DNA from: Streptomyces sp. G44
GTDB lineage: Bacteria; Actinomycetota; Actinomycetes; Streptomycetales; Streptomycetaceae
NCBI RefSeq assembly: GCF_016905445.1
Contig: NZ_JAFEXF010000003.1
Location: 92,972 to 156,971 of the forward strand
Direction: 5' to 3'
DNA: 64,000 nt
The notes below the pieces were generated by a model, which did no database searches, had not been told where the DNA came from, and saw only the letters and a list, made by a program, of their open reading frames with translations. Made by a program: the position numbers and the translations under genes. Shown here piece after piece: positions 26,708-34,943 of the stretch (its first letter is position 1; every line of letters begins with the position of its first letter).

Positions 26708-27615
26708 CCACGATCAACATCGACCACACCTCACGCTGGTTCGGGAACGTGGTCGCCGTCAACGACATCACCATGAACATCGGCCCGGGAGTCACAGGCC
26801 TCCTCGGTCCGAACGGCGCCGGCAAGTCGACGCTCATCAACATGATGGGCGGATTCCTCGCTCCTTCCACGGGCAGTGTCACCCTCGACGGCAAGCCGAT
26901 CTGGCGCAACGAACAGATCTACAAGGAGATCGGCATCGTGCCCGAGCGCGAGGCGATGTACGACTTCCTCACGGGACGCGAGTTCGTCGTCGCCAACGCC
27001 GAGCTGCACGGCCTGGACGAGCGTGCCGCCAAGAAGGCCCTCGCCACGGTCGAGATGGAGTACGCGCAGGACCGCAAGATCTCCACGTACAGCAAGGGCA
27101 TGCGGCAGCGCGTGAAAATGGCCTCCGCCCTGGTCCACGACCCGTCCGTGCTGCTGCTCGACGAGCCGTTCAACGGCATGGACCCGCGTCAGCGCATGCA
27201 GCTGATGGATCTGCTGCGCACCATGGGCGGGCAGGGCCGCACGGTCCTGTTCTCCTCGCACATCCTCGAAGAGGTCGAGCAACTGGCCTCGCACATCGAG
27301 GTGATCGTCGCCGGACGGCACGCGGCGAGCGGTGACTTCCGCAGGATCCGCCGCCTGATGACCGACCGGCCTCACCGCTATCTGATCCGTTCCAGTGACG
27401 ACCGCGCCCTGGCCGCCGCGCTGATCGCCGATCCGTCGACGGCCGGCATCGAAGTGGACCTCAAGGAGGGCGCGTTGCGCATCCAGGCGGTCGACTTCGG
27501 CCGGTTCACGACCCTGCTCCCCCGCGTCGCGCGTGAGCACGGCATCCGGCTCCTGACGGTCTCGCCCTCGGACGAGTCCCTCGAGTCGGTCTTCTCCTAC
27601 CTCGTCGCGGCCTGA
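26704..27615 (+). CDS. ABC transporter ATP-binding protein, second of pair
   Basis: A 303-residue ATPase with Walker A GPNGAGKST, signature YSKGMRQRVKMASALVHDP, Walker B LLLDEPFNGMDP and the switch region LFSSHILEEVE. It differs from the first ATPase of the operon and lacks its disordered tail, having instead a C-terminal domain of about 90 residues typical of NatA-type proteins. The start GTG 26704 lies in the GTGA overlap with the permease gene. With two ATPases and two permeases, the operon probably makes either one heteromeric transporter or two related ones. Confidence 0.87.
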   Translation: MTTINIDHTSRWFGNVVAVNDITMNIGPGVTGLLGPNGAGKSTLINMMGGFLAPSTGSVTLDGKPIWRNEQIYKEIGIVPEREAMYDFLTGREFVVANAELHGLDERAAKKALATVEMEYAQDRKISTYSKGMRQRVKMASALVHDPSVLLLDEPFNGMDPRQRMQLMDLLRTMGGQGRTVLFSSHILEEVEQLASHIEVIVAGRHAASGDFRRIRRLMTDRPHRYLIRSSDDRALAAALIADPSTAGIEVDLKEGALRIQAVDFGRFTTLLPRVAREHGIRLLTVSPSDESLESVFSYLVAA

Positions 27616-27625
27616 AGGAGCGATC

Positions 27626-28345
27626 GTGTACGACCCCACCGTCGCCCGGCTCACCTACCGGGCCCTGCTCGGCCGCCGCCGGGCTCTGATCCTCTTCGCC
27701 CTGCCCGTCCTGCTGATCGTCATCGCCGGTGCGGTACGCGGCTTCGGCGGCGCCGACGACCAAGTGGCCGTCGACGTCCTCGGCGGGTTCGCGCTCGCCA
27801 CGATGGTGCCGATCATCGGCGTCATCGCGGGCACGGGCGCCATCGGCCCGGAGATCGACGACGGCTCGGTCGTCTATCTCCTCTCCAAGCCGGTCAAGCG
27901 GCCCACGATCATCTTCACCAAGCTGATCGTCGCCATAGCCGTGACCATGGCTTTCTCCGCTATCCCCACGTTCGTCGCCGGGATGATCCTGAACGGCAAC
28001 GGTCAGCAGATCGCCGTGGCGTACACCATCGCGGCGCTGGTCGCCTCCATCACGTACGCTGCGATCTTCCTGCTCCTCGGCACGATCACCCGGCATGCCG
28101 TCGTCTTCGGGCTGGTCTACGCCCTGGTGTGGGAGGCGGTCTTCGGCTCGCTGGTGACGGGTGCGCGGACGCTCAGCGTGCAGCAGTGGTCCCTCGCCGT
28201 GGCCCAGAAGGTCGGTGACGGTGACCTGATCACCTCCGATGTCGGCCTGCCGACGGCGACGGCCCTGCTGGTCGTCGTCACGGTGGCCACGACCTGGTTC
28301 GCGGGACAGAAGCTGCGGTCGCTGAAGCTGGCCGGGGAGGAGTAG
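27626..28345 (+). CDS. ABC transporter permease, second of pair
   Basis: A 239-residue polytopic protein with about six hydrophobic segments (for example LILFALPVLLIVIAGAV and ALLVVVTVATTWFAG). It contains the motif GPEIDDGSVVYLLSKPVKR, typical of ABC-2 permeases, where the cytosolic loop follows the second helix. GAAGGAG lies upstream of GTG 27626. It is the last gene of the operon; 247 bp separate it from the tRNA gene. It has no recognisable solute specificity. Confidence 0.82.
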   Translation: MYDPTVARLTYRALLGRRRALILFALPVLLIVIAGAVRGFGGADDQVAVDVLGGFALATMVPIIGVIAGTGAIGPEIDDGSVVYLLSKPVKRPTIIFTKLIVAIAVTMAFSAIPTFVAGMILNGNGQQIAVAYTIAALVASITYAAIFLLLGTITRHAVVFGLVYALVWEAVFGSLVTGARTLSVQQWSLAVAQKVGDGDLITSDVGLPTATALLVVVTVATTWFAGQKLRSLKLAGEE

Positions 28346-28592
28346 CGGATTATTCGGTGGCGGCGAACTCCGGGGGTGGGCAGAGTGGTTGATGCCACCG
28401 CGCCGACAGGTGGCGCTCACCGACCGGGAGAGGAGCCGACGTGTCCGTCAGTGGTCCGTCGAGTTCCCGGCAGGGCAGCCCGCGGCAGGCTTCGGAGTAG
28501 TCACTCACTTCGCAGAGCCCCGCTCACGGGGGAGCTGCCCGGGGCGGCCGCTTCGAGCGCGCAGATCACCTTGCTGCGCGGGCCGCCCACCC

Positions 28593-28679
<87 letters not shown>

Positions 28680-28760
28680 CGAGACGTTGCACTGGGCTTG
28701 GGCGGTTGTCGGTGCCCGGCACCGGGGCGGGCGTCTGTCACCGGCTTCGCCGAGTTCGTC

Positions 28761-29665
28761 CTCAAACGCCGGACGGGCTGGGGATGCTGGTCCTGCCCCA
28801 CCCGGGCTGGATATGTCTGTCCCGCCCCGCTGACGGGCTGGGGATGCCGGTCCTGCCGTGCCGCCGGGTTGGAGATGCTGGTTCTGGCCCGCTGGACGGG
28901 TTGGAGATGTCTGTCCCGCCCCCGAGGGGCTGAATTGCGGGTCCTGCCCCGCGACGGGTCGGGGATGCTTCTCCTGCCCCGCTGGACGGGTTGGAGATGT
29001 CTGTCCCGCCCCCGAGGGGCTGAATTGCGGGTCCTGCCCCGCGACGGGTCGGGGATGCTTCTCCTGCCCCGCTGGACGGGTTGGAGATGTCTGTCCCGCC
29101 CCCCGAGGGGCTGAGATGTGGGTCCTGCCCCGCGACGGGATGAAGATGCTGGTCCTGCCCCGCGGGGACGGGCTGGAGATGCTTGTCCTGCCCCGCCGCC
29201 GGAGATGTCTGTCCCACGCTTGCCGACGGGCTGGGAGGCTTGTCCCGTTCCCCCGGCGGGCTGGGAGGCTTGTCCCGTTCCCCCGGCGGGCTGGGAGGCT
29301 TGTCCCGTTCCCCCGGCGGGCTGGGAGGCTTGTCCCGTTCCCCCGGCGGGCTGGCAGGCTTGTCCCGTTCCCCCGGCGGGCTGGCAGGCTTGTCCCGTTC
29401 CCCCGGCGGGCTGGCAGGCTTATCCCGTCCCCCGGCGGGCTGAGGATGTGTGTCCTGCCCTGCCGACGGGCGGGAGATGCCTGTCTCGCCTTGCCGACGG
29501 GCTGAAATGCGTATCCCGTCCCCCGACGGGCTGGCAGGCTTGTCCCGTCCCCCCGACGGGCTGAGGAGGATGTGTGTCCTGCCCTGCCGGCGGGCTGGAG
29601 ATGCTTGTCCTGACCCGCCCTGCCGACGGGCTGAGATGCCCGTCCCGTTCCGTCGGGCGTCGCGT
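28761..29665. repeat. Array of about thirty 30-bp tandem repeats
   Basis: A 0.9-kb head-to-tail array with a period close to 30 bp follows tRNA-Ser. Consensus: GACGGGCTGG-AGATGCTTGT-CCTGCCCC. It contains a 90-bp superunit repeated exactly at 28891-28980 and 28981-29070, with 30 bp of a third copy to 29100. A run of seven near-identical units (CGGCGGGCTGGGAGGCTTGT plus CCCGTTCCCC) covers 29224-29432. The left end (GTCCTCAAACGCCGGACGGG) resembles a short REP-type sequence common in Streptomyces spacers, which may be the seed. Because 30 is divisible by three, long open frames arise on both strands; I do not regard them as genes. Confidence 0.9.
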
Positions 29666-29697
29666 GCACAGTGGGGCGGGGCGGGAGTGTCGTCGCC

Positions 29698-30522
29698 TCA
29701 GCTCAGCAGGCGTTCCAGGACCACCGCGATGCCGTCCGCCTCGTTCGACGTCGTCACCTCGTCCGCGACCGCCTTCAGTTCCGCGTGTGCGTTGGCCATG
29801 GCTACGCCGTGGGCCGCCCAGCCGAACATCGGGATGTCGTTCGGCATGTCGCCGAAGGCGATCGTGTCCGCGGCCTTGGCGCCCAGGCGGCGGGCCGCCA
29901 GGGAGAGGCCCGTGGCCTTGGAGAGGCCGAGCGGGAGGAGTTCGACGACGCCCTCGCCGGCCATGGTCACGCCGACGAGGTCGCCCGCCACCTGGCGTGC
30001 CACGTCGGTGAGCGCGTCGTCGTCGAGGCCGGGGTGCTGGATGTACACCTTGTTCAGCGGGGCGGCCCACAGATCGGCGATCTCCGTGAAGGGGATGCTC
30101 GGCAGTGGGCCGTCCTGGACCGCGTAGCCCGGTCCGACCAGGACCTCTCCGTCGAGGCCGTCACGGCTCGCCGCCAGGGCGAGCGGACCGATCTCCGCCT
30201 CGATCTTCGCCAGGGCCAGGCCCGCGAGCTGCCGGTCCAGCGTCACGGAGGTGAGCAGCCGGTGCTCTCCCGCGTGGTAGACCTGCGCGCCCTGCCCGCA
30301 CACCGCTATGCCGTTGTAGCCGAGGTCGTCGAGGATGTGCCGGGTCCATGGCACGGCCCGGCCGGTGACGACGATGTGCGCGGCGCCCGCCGCGGTGGCC
30401 GCGGTGAGCGCGTCGCGCGTCCGCGCGGAGACCGTGTCGTCGGGGCGCAGCAGTGTCCCGTCGAGGTCGGTCGCGACGAGCTTGTAGGGGAAGGACGGCG
30501 TGGCCGGAGCTGGCTGGCTCAC
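29698..30522 (-). CDS. HAD-superfamily Cof-type phosphatase
   Basis: A 274-residue class IIB HAD hydrolase. Motif I is DLDGTLL (residues 18-24), motif [11 protein letters not shown], motif III lies around the Lys of LSKATGL, and motif IV is [11 protein letters not shown]. The start GTG 30522 overlaps the serS stop codon by four bases (GTGA), so it is translationally coupled to seryl-tRNA synthetase. This linkage is known from other Streptomyces but has no clear biochemical reason. Its paralogue lies at 16501-17421. The substrate is probably a small phosphorylated metabolite. Confidence 0.88.
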   Translation of the reverse strand: MSQPAPATPSFPYKLVATDLDGTLLRPDDTVSARTRDALTAATAAGAAHIVVTGRAVPWTRHILDDLGYNGIAVCGQGAQVYHAGEHRLLTSVTLDRQLAGLALAKIEAEIGPLALAASRDGLDGEVLVGPGYAVQDGPLPSIPFTEIADLWAAPLNKVYIQHPGLDDDALTDVARQVAGDLVGVTMAGEGVVELLPLGLSKATGLSLAARRLGAKAADTIAFGDMPNDIPMFGWAAHGVAMANAHAELKAVADEVTTSNEADGIAVVLERLLS

Positions 30523-31796
30523 TTGGTGATGGGCTCCAGGATCTCTCGTCCTCCGAGATACGGCCGCAGCACCTCGGGCACCACCACGGAGCCGTCGGCC
30601 TGCTGGTGGTTCTCCAGGATCGCCACGATGGTGCGCGGGACGGCGCAGAGCGTGCCGTTCAGCGTCGAGAGCGGCTGCACCTTCTTGCCGTCGCGGTACC
30701 GGATGGACAGGCGGCGGGCCTGGAAGCTGTCGCAGTTCGAGGCGGAGGTCAGCTCGCGGTACTTGCCCTGGGTGGGGATCCACGCCTCGCAGTCGAACTT
30801 GCGCGAGGCCGAGGCGCCGAGGTCACCCGTGGCCACGTCGATCACCTGGAAGGGCAGGCCGAGGCCGGTCAGCCACTGCTTCTCCCACTCCAGGAGCCGC
30901 TTGTGCTCGTTCTCGGCGTCGGCCGGGTCGACGTACGAGAACATCTCGACCTTGTCGAACTGGTGGACGCGGAAGATGCCGCGGGTGTCCTTGCCGTATG
31001 TGCCGGCCTCGCGGCGGTAGCAGGGCGAGAAGCCCGCGTACCGCAGGGGCAGCTTGTCGGCGTCGATGATCTCGTCCATGTGGTACGCCGCGAGCGGGAC
31101 CTCGGAGGTGCCGACCAGGTAGTAGTCGTCCTTCTCCAGGTGGTACACGTTCTCCGCGGCCTGGCCGAGGAAGCCCGTGCCCTCCATGGCGCGCGGGCGG
31201 ACCAGCGACGGCGTCAGCATCGGGATGAACCCGGCCTCGGTCGCCTGTGCGATCGCCGCGTTGACGAGGGCCAGCTCCAGGAGGGCGCCGACGCCGGTGA
31301 GGTAGTAGAAGCGCGATCCGGAGACCTTCGCGCCGCGCTCGACGTCGATGGCGCCCAGCGCCTCGCCGAGCTCCAGGTGGTCCTTGGGCTCGAAGCCCTC
31401 GGCCGCGAAGTCGCGAGGGGTGCCGATGGTGTCCAGGACGACGAAGTCCTCCTCGCCGCCCACCGGGACGTCGGGGTGGACGATGTTGCCCAGCTGCTGG
31501 AGGAGCCGCTTGGTCTCCTCGTCCGCCTCGTCCTGGGCGGCGTCGGCCGCCTTGACCGCGGCGGAGAGCTCGCCGGCCTTCTTCAGGAGCTCCTGCTTCT
31601 CCTCCGGCGAGGCCTTCGGGATCAGCTTGCCGAGCGCCTTCTGCTCGGAGCGCAGCTCGTCGAAGCGGACGCCGGACGACCTGCGCCGCTCGTCGGCGGA
31701 GAGCAGGGCGTCGACGAGCGCGACGTCCTCTCCACGGGCGCGCTGGGAGGCGCGAACACGGTCGGGGTCCTCACGGAGCAGGCGAAGGTCAATCAC
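30519..31796 (-). CDS. serS: Seryl-tRNA synthetase
   Basis: A 425-residue class-II synthetase that charges tRNA-Ser. The N-terminal antiparallel coiled coil that grips the variable arm is visible at about residues 30-105 ([26 protein letters not shown]). Motif 2 is [27 protein letters not shown], and motif 3 is near the C-terminus in the [18 protein letters not shown] stretch. A TAGCCT hexamer ends six bases before GTG 31796, so the mRNA could be leaderless. The GAGGGG next to the start is too close to act as a normal ribosome-binding site. Two tRNA-Ser genes occur elsewhere in this window. Confidence 0.97.
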   Translation of the reverse strand: MIDLRLLREDPDRVRASQRARGEDVALVDALLSADERRRSSGVRFDELRSEQKALGKLIPKASPEEKQELLKKAGELSAAVKAADAAQDEADEETKRLLQQLGNIVHPDVPVGGEEDFVVLDTIGTPRDFAAEGFEPKDHLELGEALGAIDVERGAKVSGSRFYYLTGVGALLELALVNAAIAQATEAGFIPMLTPSLVRPRAMEGTGFLGQAAENVYHLEKDDYYLVGTSEVPLAAYHMDEIIDADKLPLRYAGFSPCYRREAGTYGKDTRGIFRVHQFDKVEMFSYVDPADAENEHKRLLEWEKQWLTGLGLPFQVIDVATGDLGASASRKFDCEAWIPTQGKYRELTSASNCDSFQARRLSIRYRDGKKVQPLSTLNGTLCAVPRTIVAILENHQQADGSVVVPEVLRPYLGGREILEPITK

Positions 31797-32044
31797 CCCT
31801 CAAGGCTACCGTTGTGCGGTTCCGGCCCACGACTCGATATTCCATTGTGTACGTTATGCCCGCTTTGCCGGAATGGATTGACGAAGATCCCGAGCGGTCG
31901 GCGCGGCCGGAAAAGCGCGTTCAGGCGTACGTGGAAGCCCGGTCAATAAAGGGGGCACCCCTCCCTGAAAGGGGCAGGGTGCGCCTGCCCGCTTGACCTG
32001 AACCCCTTGCCGGGAGCGGGACTTGAGGCCTCCAGCCGCACTGG

Positions 32045-32356
32045 TTGTCCACAGGAATGGCTGCCTCCGGAGAGTTATCCACAGGGTGTGCGAAAGATCT
32101 GTGGATGCGGGAAGGGGATGTTCCAAAAGCCGCGAGACCGACAAAGGATTCCTTTCTCAAACCCGTCAGTCACCCACTTTCGAGTGGAAATGGTTCCCTC
32201 CAAAGAGTTGATCAATGGAAAAGAGTGGACGAGGGGTGACGTGCGGGGCTGTGGACGGACTTGAGTGCTGTGAGCAGATTTGTCGACCATGTCGCACTTC
32301 GTTGTCGACTTGTCCCCAGGTCGAGATGCGTGCCTGTGGATAACTTCTGTGGACGA
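32045..32356. promoter_or_regulatory. Cluster of DnaA boxes between serS and pheA
   Basis: The spacer 31797-32453 is AT-richer than its surroundings and carries five good DnaA boxes: TTGTCCACA (32045-32053, plus), TTATCCACA (32075-32083, plus), CCGTCCACA (32250-32258, minus), TTATCCACA (32335-32343, minus) and TCGTCCACA (32348-32356, minus). Weaker ones occur at 32100-32108, 32224-32232 and 32310-32318. The preferred Streptomyces box is TTGTCCACA. No dnaA, dnaN or other oriC landmark genes are nearby, so this is more likely a DnaA-titrating or regulatory cluster than the origin. The spacer also holds the divergent-side promoter of serS. No gene is supported. Confidence 0.75.
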
Positions 32357-32453
32357 CGTAAATCTGCAGGTAGGAACGGCACCCGGGGGCTTCCCCAGGC
32401 GCCGCGGATCCATCTGAAGTGCCATCTACCGAGCTATGGGCGACCCGAGGTGG

Positions 32454-33389
32454 CTAGAAACGGCCGTCCTGGCAGCGCGCCAGCCAGTCCGAGGCCGCGG
32501 CGAACTCCCCGTCCGAGGTGCCGGGCCGCAGCGGCCGTGTGTCCGCAGGTGTCACCCCGGCCCGCGGGTACGAGCCGAGGAAGCGCACCTGCGGGCAGAT
32601 CCGCTTGAGTCCCATCAGGGCCTCGCCGACGCGGCGGTCCGTGATGTGCCCCTCGGCGTCCACCGAGAAGCAGTAGTTGCCGATGCCCTGGCCGGTCGGG
32701 CGCGATTCGATCCGCATGAGGTTGACGCCCCGCACGGCGAACTCCTGGAGCAGTTCGAGCAGGGCGCCGGGGTGGTCGTCGCCCAGCCAGATGACCACGG
32801 AGGTCTTGTCGGCGCCGGTCGGCGCGGCCGGGCGCGCGGGGCGGCCGGCCAGGACGAAGCGCGTGGCGGCGTTCGCCGCGTCGTGGATGTCGCTCACCAG
32901 CGGTTCGAGGCCGTACGTGGCCGCCGCGAACTCACCCGCGAAGGCGGCGTCGAAGCGGCCCTCCTGGACCAGGCGGGCACCGTCGGCGTTCGAGGCGGCC
33001 GACTCCCACAGCGCGTCCGGGAGATGGGCGGCCAGCCAGTTGCGGACCTGAGGCTGGGCCACGGGGTGGCCGGTCACCGTCTTGATGTCCTTGAGCACGG
33101 TGCCGGGACGCACGAGCAGCGCGAAGGTGATCGGCAGGACGACCTCGCGGTAGATCATCAGCGGGTCGCCCTTGGCGAGTTCGTCGACCGTGGTGGTGAC
33201 ACCGCCCTCGACCGAGTTCTCGATCGGTACGAGCGCGGCCGCCGCCTGGCCGCCGCGGACCGCGTCCAGCGCGGCCGGAACGGACACCATCGGGACGAGT
33301 TCCCGGGCGGCCGCTTCGGGCAGCGTGCGGAGAGCGGCCTCGGTGAAGGTGCCTTCGGGGCCGAGATAGGTGTAACGCGTCGCCGACAT
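32454..33389 (-). CDS. pheA: Prephenate dehydratase
   Basis: A 311-residue enzyme that converts prephenate to phenylpyruvate, the committed step to phenylalanine. The N-terminal catalytic part opens YTYLGPEGTFTEAAL and includes the ENSVEGGVTTTVDEL block and the catalytic Thr-Arg-Phe of NAATRFV. The C-terminal ACT domain (from about residue 205) carries GALLELLQEFAVRGVNLMRIESRP, the phenylalanine-binding regulatory site. No chorismate-mutase domain is attached, as is normal in actinobacteria. I chose ATG 33389, at the start of the conserved region. It is transcribed away from a repeat tract and towards the DnaA-box spacer. Confidence 0.95.
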   Translation of the reverse strand: MSATRYTYLGPEGTFTEAALRTLPEAAARELVPMVSVPAALDAVRGGQAAAALVPIENSVEGGVTTTVDELAKGDPLMIYREVVLPITFALLVRPGTVLKDIKTVTGHPVAQPQVRNWLAAHLPDALWESAASNADGARLVQEGRFDAAFAGEFAAATYGLEPLVSDIHDAANAATRFVLAGRPARPAAPTGADKTSVVIWLGDDHPGALLELLQEFAVRGVNLMRIESRPTGQGIGNYCFSVDAEGHITDRRVGEALMGLKRICPQVRFLGSYPRAGVTPADTRPLRPGTSDGEFAAASDWLARCQDGRF

Positions 33390-33487
33390 ACCGGTCACCC
33401 TAATGGGCCCGACGTGGCACGGCTCACGCGTCTCAGAGAGCGGCACGCGCCCCACACGGACGTTCGGGAACCGGAGCCGGGCGGGGT

Positions 33488-33653
33488 CTGTGCGCGGGCG
33501 TGCCGGACCACGACTGGCCAGAACGTGTGCCCGGGTGTACGGGAACGCACCTGATCAGAACGTGTGCCCGGGTGTACGGGAACGCACCTGCCAGGACCTG
33601 TGCGCGGGTGTACGGGAACGCACCTGGCCAGGACCTGTGCGCGGACGCGACGG
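33488..33653. repeat. 37-bp tandem repeat between pheA and dtpA
   Basis: Units start at 33488 (36 bp, diverged), 33524, 33561 and 33598, with a partial unit from 33635. The core of each is GTGTGCCCGGGTGTACGGGA followed by ACGCACCTG. The units at 33524 and 33561 are identical over their first 30 bases. The tract lies upstream of pheA and downstream of dtpA. Confidence 0.85.
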
Positions 33654-33671
33654 CAGCCCGGGACCCGAGGC

Positions 33672-34937
33672 CTAACCCTCCAGCAGCCGCTGCCCCACGT
33701 ACTCGCCCTTCGCCGCCCCGCCCGGCACCGCGAAGAGGCCGCTGGCCTCGTGGCGGATGAAATCCGAGAGGGCGTCGCCCCGGTCGAGCTTGCGCTGCAC
33801 CGGTACGAAGCCGCGCATCGGGTCCGCCTGCCAGCAGACGAAGAGCAGACCCGCGTCGGGCTCCCCGTGCGCGTCGAAGCCGTCGTGGTACGAGAACGGC
33901 CTGCGCAGCATCGCCGCACCGCCGTTCTGGTCCGGGCGGGTGATGCGGGCGTGCGCGTTGAGAGGGATGACGACCTTGCCGTCCTGACCCGTCTTCTCCA
34001 GCTCGGGGTCGGTCGTCTCGGTGCCGCCGGTGAGCGGCGAGCCGTCCTTCTTGTGCCGCCCGATCACCGCCTCCTGCTCCTTCAGACCGAGCTTCTCCCA
34101 GTCGTCGAGGAGCATCCGGATGCGGCGTACGACGGCGTAGGAGCCGCCCGCCATCCACGCGGGGTCGCCGTCGGCGGGCACGAAGATCCGCGTGTCGAAG
34201 TCCTTGTCCGCGGGCTTCGGGTTGTTCGTGCCGTCGACCTGGCCCATCAGATTGCGGGTCGTCATCGGGTGCGCGGTGGCCCCGGGCGAACGGTTGAAGC
34301 CGTTCATCTGCCATCGCACCCGCGCCACCCCCGCCGCCTCCTTCTGGAGGGCCCGCAGGGCGTGGAAGGCGACGAGCGGGTCGTTCGCGCCGATCTGCAC
34401 CCACAGGTCGCCGTTGCTGCGCGCCTTGTCCAGATGGTCCGAGGAGAAGTCGGGCAGCGGTTCCAGCGCGGCCGGGCGCCGCTTCTCCAGACCCGTGCGG
34501 GAGAAGAAGGAGGCACCGAAGCCGAAGGTGACGGAGAGCGAGGAGGGCCCGGCGTCCCGCGCGACCGCCGTGTCGTCGGAGCCGACCGGCTCGCCCGCCA
34601 TCAACCGCTCGGCCGCCGCCGACCAGCGGCGCAGCAGGGCCGCCGCCTCCTTGCGGCCCGCACCCGAGGTCAGGTCGAAGGCGACCAGGTGACCGCGGGA
34701 CTGCGGGGGCGTGGTGATGCCGGACTGATGTTTCCCGTGAAACACCACCTCGTCCGCGCCGAGAGACGCCAGCGCCGCCTTCGACGCGTCGGACGTGCCG
34801 GACGTGCCGGAGGCGTCGGACGCGTCGGCCGAGGGCGCCACCGCGTACCCGACCGCGCCGCCCGCCGCACCGAGCGCGAGGCCGGTCGCGCCGGCGGTGC
34901 CGAGCAGCCGCCGTCTGGAAATCCCGTTGTCCGTCAT
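33672..34937 (-). CDS. dtpA: Tat-exported dye-decolourising haem peroxidase (DtpA)
   Basis: A 421-residue DyP-type peroxidase. The N-terminus has a twin-arginine signal (SRRRLLG) and an Ala-rich hydrophobic stretch, so it is exported folded with haem. The family motif GxxDG appears as GQVDGTNNP (catalytic Asp). The proximal His lies in the C-terminal half near LNAHARITRP, and the FGFGASFF segment is typical. In S. lividans the equivalent protein DtpA works with Sco and ECuC in copper delivery to the radical oxidase GlxA. The neighbours here are the same set. Six bases separate it from the copCD gene, so it is the last gene of that operon. Confidence 0.93.
   Translation of the reverse strand: MTDNGISRRRLLGTAGATGLALGAAGGAVGYAVAPSADASDASGTSGTSDASKAALASLGADEVVFHGKHQSGITTPPQSRGHLVAFDLTSGAGRKEAAALLRRWSAAAERLMAGEPVGSDDTAVARDAGPSSLSVTFGFGASFFSRTGLEKRRPAALEPLPDFSSDHLDKARSNGDLWVQIGANDPLVAFHALRALQKEAAGVARVRWQMNGFNRSPGATAHPMTTRNLMGQVDGTNNPKPADKDFDTRIFVPADGDPAWMAGGSYAVVRRIRMLLDDWEKLGLKEQEAVIGRHKKDGSPLTGGTETTDPELEKTGQDGKVVIPLNAHARITRPDQNGGAAMLRRPFSYHDGFDAHGEPDAGLLFVCWQADPMRGFVPVQRKLDRGDALSDFIRHEASGLFAVPGGAAKGEYVGQRLLEG
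34730..34743. promoter_or_regulatory. parS-like site with one mismatch
   Basis: GTTTCCCGTGAAAC differs from the parS palindrome at one base. It lies inside the dtpA coding region. The flanking bases (TGTTT, AAACA) also fit the longer 16-bp form. It may bind ParB weakly. Confidence 0.5.
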
Positions 34938-34943
34938 GCCTGT

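Noticed and set aside
28776..29665. CRISPR array
   Set aside because: The 30-bp units are directly adjacent and alike over their full length, without unique spacers, and no cas gene is in the window.
31797..32453. The chromosomal origin oriC
   Set aside because: It has several DnaA boxes, but dnaA, dnaN, gyrB and rnpA are absent and the box number is much lower than in a Streptomyces oriC.
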